Assembly (NCBI RefSeq): GCF_040436345.1 | Contig: NC_133218.1 | Span: forward strand, 24,788,710 to 24,852,709 | From: Pagrus major | Taxonomy: Eukaryota > Chordata > Actinopteri > Spariformes > Sparidae | Direction: 5' to 3' | DNA: 64,000 nt | Part shown: one piece after another, positions 60,801 to 64,000 of the stretch | Layout of the letters: every line of letters starts with the position of its first letter | How positions within the stretch are numbered: the first letter of the stretch is position 1 | Made by a program: the position numbers and the translations under genes | The notes under the pieces: generated by a model | What the model was told of the DNA's origin: nothing | Database searches by the model: none | What the model saw: the letters and a program-made list of their open reading frames with translations, nothing else

Positions 60801-63170
60801 AGTAAAACATGTTAATGGTTGTGAACTGGAGAATTAATCAAGCTATAATTTGCTGTTTCCCTCCTGAGGGGTAAATTCCCGCTGAATTAGGCTGAGAAGC
60901 TGTTAACATTCCTCACCATCTCCCATGCTACGACAGTAGTCTGTAAAGTGGTTTCACTTTTGCTGTTGTAAAGAATAAAGTCGCCCTGGAGGATATTAAA
61001 CGCTTGCTGGCCCTCCTCCCTGGCTGAGTAATTAAGAGTTAATTACTAAATGCAAAATGACTTTCCACAGTTTTTTTAGCTGTGGTGTTACTTTGTGGTC
61101 CTTGATACGAGCAGGGTTGTGCCCTTTTCTGTTTTCATTTCATGCACCCCCTGATATCTGTGCTGCATCCGGTTTGTGGAGTGATTATTCCGACTGACCT
61201 TGTTCGTCACTATAAGTTGAGAATATTGCTGAATCTTTTGCCTTGCACGATATTAAAGGTGCAGTATAATGTTGAAATCAGAGTGAATCCACAATCTCTG
61301 ACAGTCAAAACATAAAGTAGATAACCAGAAACCATTCTTGATGTTGGAAACAGCAGTGTAAAGGACTGTTTTCCTTACCTTAGAATGAACCTTTCATATC
61401 CACAGAGAGAGAGTAGAGTCTGCCATGTTGCACCATTTCTACAGTGGCCCAGAATGGACAAACCAAACAGTGGCTCTAGAGGGGGCCTGTTGTATTTTTC
61501 CTGTTCTTAGCAGCCAGTGTGGGGGAGGGTGAGATGAGCGGTCTTCACTGCTAGAAGCTAATAAATCCTGCCTAAATCCTTTCCTAAAACAACCTGGCAA
61601 ACCCCATCTGCTAATAAAGGTCCTGTGATACAATGGAAGGCTCAAGGAGAGCCTCGAAAAGGATGATGGAGATAATGGAGAGAACAGTTCCTTCCTGTAT
61701 ATTAAGTTTAATATAAAACATTTCATAAATTCTCATTTTCTCATAGAGATGCTCTAAAACCATATTGCCATAATGAGCCGTGCCAGCTGCTCTGTGATGT
61801 TGTACTGTGTAGCTAAATGCTAACATCCACATGCTAACATGCTCACAATAAACACGTGGATGTTTGATGTTTACCCCGTTAACCTTCTTCATTTTAGCGT
61901 GTTAGCAACATTTGCTAATTTGCACTAAACACATTGCGTTTCCTGCATTACATCACTCACATTTGCTAGCATGCTAAAATGCTAGCCTAGGTGGCTTGTA
62001 GACGCTGCTGCCTTGCAACGTTTTTTTCATGACTCAACCACTTGAACGCTACACAACATATAGTGTACACAACTACCCATGTTGTAACCATGAGCTCACG
62101 GATGCCATTTGAAGGCAGCATTTGACCTGATGAATCAAGGGTTCACCAAAATCAAGGGGTTCATCCTCTGGGCACCATAGATATCTGAACTAAGTGCCAT
62201 GGTAGCCCATCCAGTAGTTGTTGAGACATTTCAGTCTTGACCACAGACGTGGGCTGATCTACTGCCGTCCGAAGAGATAAATATAAAATAATGTTTTTTT
62301 AAAGAATATTGTATGTCTACACTTCTGCTACATAAAGTATAGTATAGTATAGTATCTAGATGTTGAAGTATGGCTGAGTGAATTACTTTTTTTTTTTCGA
62401 CTTGTATTGTTTAGATTGCCGCTCTGCTCCTTCCTCTCCCCACACTTCCTCACTGAAGAGGGAGGAAGTCAAGAGTTAACTTGAGTGTTGACTAATGTTC
62501 TGGATGCTCTCTGCGGCTTTGAGCGATTCTCCATCCAGGAGAAAGAGACTCACAGCACATTGTGACCCTCGTCCACAGTAGCCAGACAACACTGACTCAT
62601 AGCGCATGATGAATGACCTCAGTTCTCCGGAGACTCACTCAGCTAAAACAAAAAAAAACAACAGGAATGGAGGGAGAAACCCGATTGTCAGGATGTGGGT
62701 CAGAGCATCTTTAACACTTAGACAAATAACACAAAGCACTTTTGGGAATCTGAACATGCAGTACTTTGTCCAAGTTTGCAGTAAATGTGCACACTTTGAC
62801 GTTTCCTTGCTGTAATAATAACCACGTTCCCCTTAGCTTTCAATTTTTTGATAATCTCAACAGTGTGATAAAACCACACTACCTCAGCCTCTGAGTGGGC
62901 TGTAAAGCCGCAACTCATTCATGTAGCAGCTTCACCTTGATGACCTTCTCTCGATGAGTCCACGCCACCTCATTGTGTCCTTTTATGGTGACCTAACAAT
63001 TGTACTTTGTGTGTGTTATGTTGCAGGGGAGCCGGGGGCACTACCGGTACCACTGGCAGAGCCACAATGTCAAACACAGCGGAGTGGATGACATGGTGCT
63101 GCTCAGCAAGATCAATGAGGACGCCATCGTGGACAACCTCAAGAAGAGATACATGGATGACTACATCTTT
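44314..63170 (+). CDS. myo1e: Unconventional myosin-Ie, N-terminal part (exons 1-2)
   Basis: Exon 1 contributes only ATG (44314-44316), directly followed by the donor GTGAGT. Exon 2 is 63027-63170 (48 codons) after the acceptor tatgttgcag. Joined, it reads [20 protein letters not shown], then [29 protein letters not shown]. This matches the start of vertebrate MYO1E ([20 protein letters not shown]) better than MYO1F, which lacks the Y-Y insertion. The piece covers the N-terminal part of the motor before the P-loop, which lies beyond the window. MYO1E is a long-tailed class I myosin (motor, IQ, TH1, TH2, SH3) acting at actin-membrane sites in endocytosis and in kidney podocytes. The exon-2 donor GTATCC is weak. 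A fish paralogue letter (a or b) cannot be assigned. Confidence 0.92.
44477..44810. mobile_element. Short dispersed repeat, copy B (full length)
   Basis: The ends are imperfect inverted repeats: ttaaaggtgcactgtgtag on the left, ctacatagtgcccctttac on the right. The interior shares ordered blocks with copy A at 42411-42621. Size and ends are those of a MITE. It begins about 160 bases after the myo1e start codon. Confidence 0.75.
45273..45321 (+). repeat. (GT)n microsatellite in myo1e intron 1
   Basis: About 24 uninterrupted GT/TG units in the sense orientation of myo1e. Confidence 0.98.
47910..48180. mobile_element. Dispersed teleost repeat fragment
   Basis: Words such as gtctgtctgttggtcca, gaaatatctcaatgactattg, agcgccagcgtgacattt and atgaattttgctacattttc are those of a repeat I know to be abundant in fish introns. 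Ends are unclear and no protein is encoded. Confidence 0.6.
49265..49480. mobile_element. Dispersed teleost repeat with acttgagt words
   Basis: Reads taactaagtacatttactc, then tgcactttacttgagt, ttccactccactacattt. It belongs to the same broad repeat type as the nested element at 11516-11999, though not closely alike. Boundaries are approximate. Confidence 0.65.
51046..51598. mobile_element. Degenerate MITE of about 550 bases
   Basis: The left end taaaaggcgacctcttatgc and right end gaaaatgagtttaatacgtc are weak inverted partners (ggcgacct...atgc against the inverse of ...aatacgtc). Inner words (cccacagaaaacactgcccc, accaatcagagcagactggg, aaagagacaggagctaaaac) match a common teleost element as I remember it. 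There is no coding capacity. Confidence 0.65.
54314..54365 (+). repeat. (GT)n microsatellite in myo1e intron 1
   Basis: About 26 uninterrupted TG units, sense orientation. Confidence 0.98.
55790..56185. mobile_element. Possible degenerate palindromic repeat
   Basis: The left part ttgggctgtcaagatatcat and right part atatcgcaatattatagcatccctag have the word pattern of a teleost palindromic element, and the interior is rich in atattatca-type words. Inverted ends are poorly preserved, so this is tentative. Confidence 0.35.
57760..57811 (+). repeat. (GT)n microsatellite followed by (CCA)n in myo1e intron 1
   Basis: About 26 GT units, sense orientation, with a (cca)5 tract at 57821-57837 just downstream. 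Confidence 0.98.
58600..58963. mobile_element. MITE copy related to 11474-12224, with internal (AT)n
   Basis: Begins tagctgcaaggatttattgat and ends aaagttgcagccctag. The right half carries actaatcgattaatc and agaaaataagtcac blocks of the same family, and the left half has an (AT)11 tract at 58630-58651. No protein is encoded. Confidence 0.75.
61800..62250. mobile_element. Dispersed repeat rich in gctaacatgcta words
   Basis: Many copies of gctaacat, gctagcatgcta and ctaaaatgctagcc occur at 61805-61990, followed by an inverted fragment (ccatccagtagttgttgagac, 62208-62228) resembling the repeat at 47910-48180. It is probably a composite of one repeat family. Confidence 0.5.
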
Positions 63171-64000
63171 GTATCCTTATGCTCACAATCGCAGTTCACA
63201 TCCTGGCGAGAGATAGCAGAGCCACGTCTCATCCACGCTATTCCCAGAATAGCTGAATGGTCATTCACAGCGTCACTGTAGCAGTGAGTAATAGCTCAGC
63301 GGGAAGGTAATGCCTTCAGACTGAGGCACCGCCGTGTGCAGGGGGCAAAGGGCCTCTCTGTGCAGGCCTCCACCCAGACCTCTGACTCCAGCTCCTTCAC
63401 CAAAGTCTGGATTTACTCTAGTTTTGTCTCACTGTGGTGCAAAATGTGAACAAATCGGTGTGAGAAATAGCAAAAAGAGAAGGAGAAGTCTACAGTCTGG
63501 CGTGCTGAGGGCTATCATTTTCATACAGTACATCACACAGATGTGGCTGTGGCCACACACACACACACATACACACACATGTATACAGTACACATAAGCT
63601 GTTCATGACATGAAATGAGTTGATGAATGAATGAATAACCCCCTTTGAAAAAGCAACTCCGAGCGTTCACAAAGCAGCTCATTACATAAACCTCATCCGC
63701 ACCCTGGCAGTGCTCAGGATTATGAAGTTTAGTAAATGCTGGCAGTTTTCTTTTCGACATCTCTGAGTCAGGCCTTTGATTTGGGTCAATAAATAGCCGT
63801 AACTGTGAGGTCTCCTTGCCAAGGCTGCGGGTCACTGTAGGCCACCCACAATAGCAGCTTTATTTGCCTTGAGCAGCGTTTTGGCTCCGGGGCATGAAAC
63901 CTCACAGTGTTACATGGTCGGTCTATTCTCTGTCATTTGTAAGCACTGGATACTTATTTAGCCTCAGGCCCGATCACCAGATACTCCACTGCTGCACTCC
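63171..64000 (+). other. myo1e: Start of myo1e intron 2
   Basis: Begins GTATCC. The next expected residues (TYIGSVL) are not encoded in the remaining bases, so exon 3 lies beyond the window. A tRNA A-box-like word at 63290-63300 has no matching B box. Confidence 0.7.
63554..63580 (+). repeat. Short interrupted (CA)n tract
   Basis: About twelve CA units with a TA interruption, in myo1e intron 2. Confidence 0.9.

Larger units (their letters stand above)
44317..63026 (+). other. myo1e: myo1e intron 1 (18.7 kb)
   Basis: This is a very long first intron with no further coding exon that I can support. It contains dispersed repeats at 44477-44810, 47910-48180, 49265-49480, 51046-51598, 55790-56185, 58600-58963 and 61800-62250, and (GT)n arrays at 45273, 54314 and 57760. 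Stretches between them, such as 45.4-47.9, 52.0-54.2 and 59.0-61.7 kb, show nothing recognisable. Enhancers are plausible but cannot be seen by eye. Confidence 0.85.

Noticed and set aside
63286..63345. tRNA-like A box (tagctcagcgg) with a small stem downstream
   Set aside because: No closing D-stem, no T-arm or B box (GGTTCGAATCC type) and no acceptor stem; at most an eroded SINE fragment.
1..64000. Novel defence, mobile or CRISPR-like system
   Set aside because: The window is ordinary vertebrate nuclear DNA; the only regular arrays are microsatellites, and no transposase, integrase or reverse transcriptase frame was seen.

Overview
The window looks like nuclear DNA of a bony fish, most likely a percomorph teleost. 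The genes are split by GT/AG introns, the protein pieces match vertebrate families closely, and the spacers carry short palindromic DNA-transposon relics (MITE-like) that I know from teleost genomes, plus many (GT)n microsatellites. I see no bacterial operon, phage, CRISPR array or prokaryotic mobile element. All names come from reading exon translations against remembered family sequences; nothing was searched.

Layout. 1-7.5 kb, plus strand: the 3' half of a ZNF821-like gene (a zinc-finger exon, an intron carrying a long-inverted-repeat element, then the terminal exon with the STPR basic repeats). About 9.4-20.9 kb, minus strand: a complete atxn1l gene (ataxin-1-like, AXH domain), with two coding exons, a predicted non-coding first exon, a CRE/CCAAT promoter and a long 3' UTR. 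Its 3' UTR faces znf821 (convergent pair). About 26.8-40.6 kb, minus strand: a complete mtmr10 gene, which I could rebuild exon by exon (16 coding exons, 766 codons, all phases consistent). It encodes a myotubularin-family pseudophosphatase. About 43.9-64 kb, plus strand: the 5' end of a long-tailed class I myosin gene (myo1e). Its first exon carries only the start codon, followed by an 18.7 kb intron and the first motor-domain exon; the rest lies outside the window. mtmr10 and myo1e are divergent (head to head), about 3.4 kb apart.

The four genes do not form a pathway. They act in transcription control (znf821, atxn1l), phosphoinositide and membrane regulation (mtmr10), and actin and membrane traffic (myo1e). 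znf821 and atxn1l are also close together in mammals, but there IST1 lies between them; I see no ist1 here.

Points most worth checking: a coding-looking, splice-flanked 190-nt block of unknown origin inside mtmr10 intron 3; an ATXN1-type RRWSSP motif kept in this atxn1l; a Cys-Gly-Pro repeat insertion in znf821; the isolated start codon and two upstream ORFs of myo1e; a nested transposon with intact 12-bp ends; and a 38-bp-arm hairpin whose only mismatches look like CpG decay.
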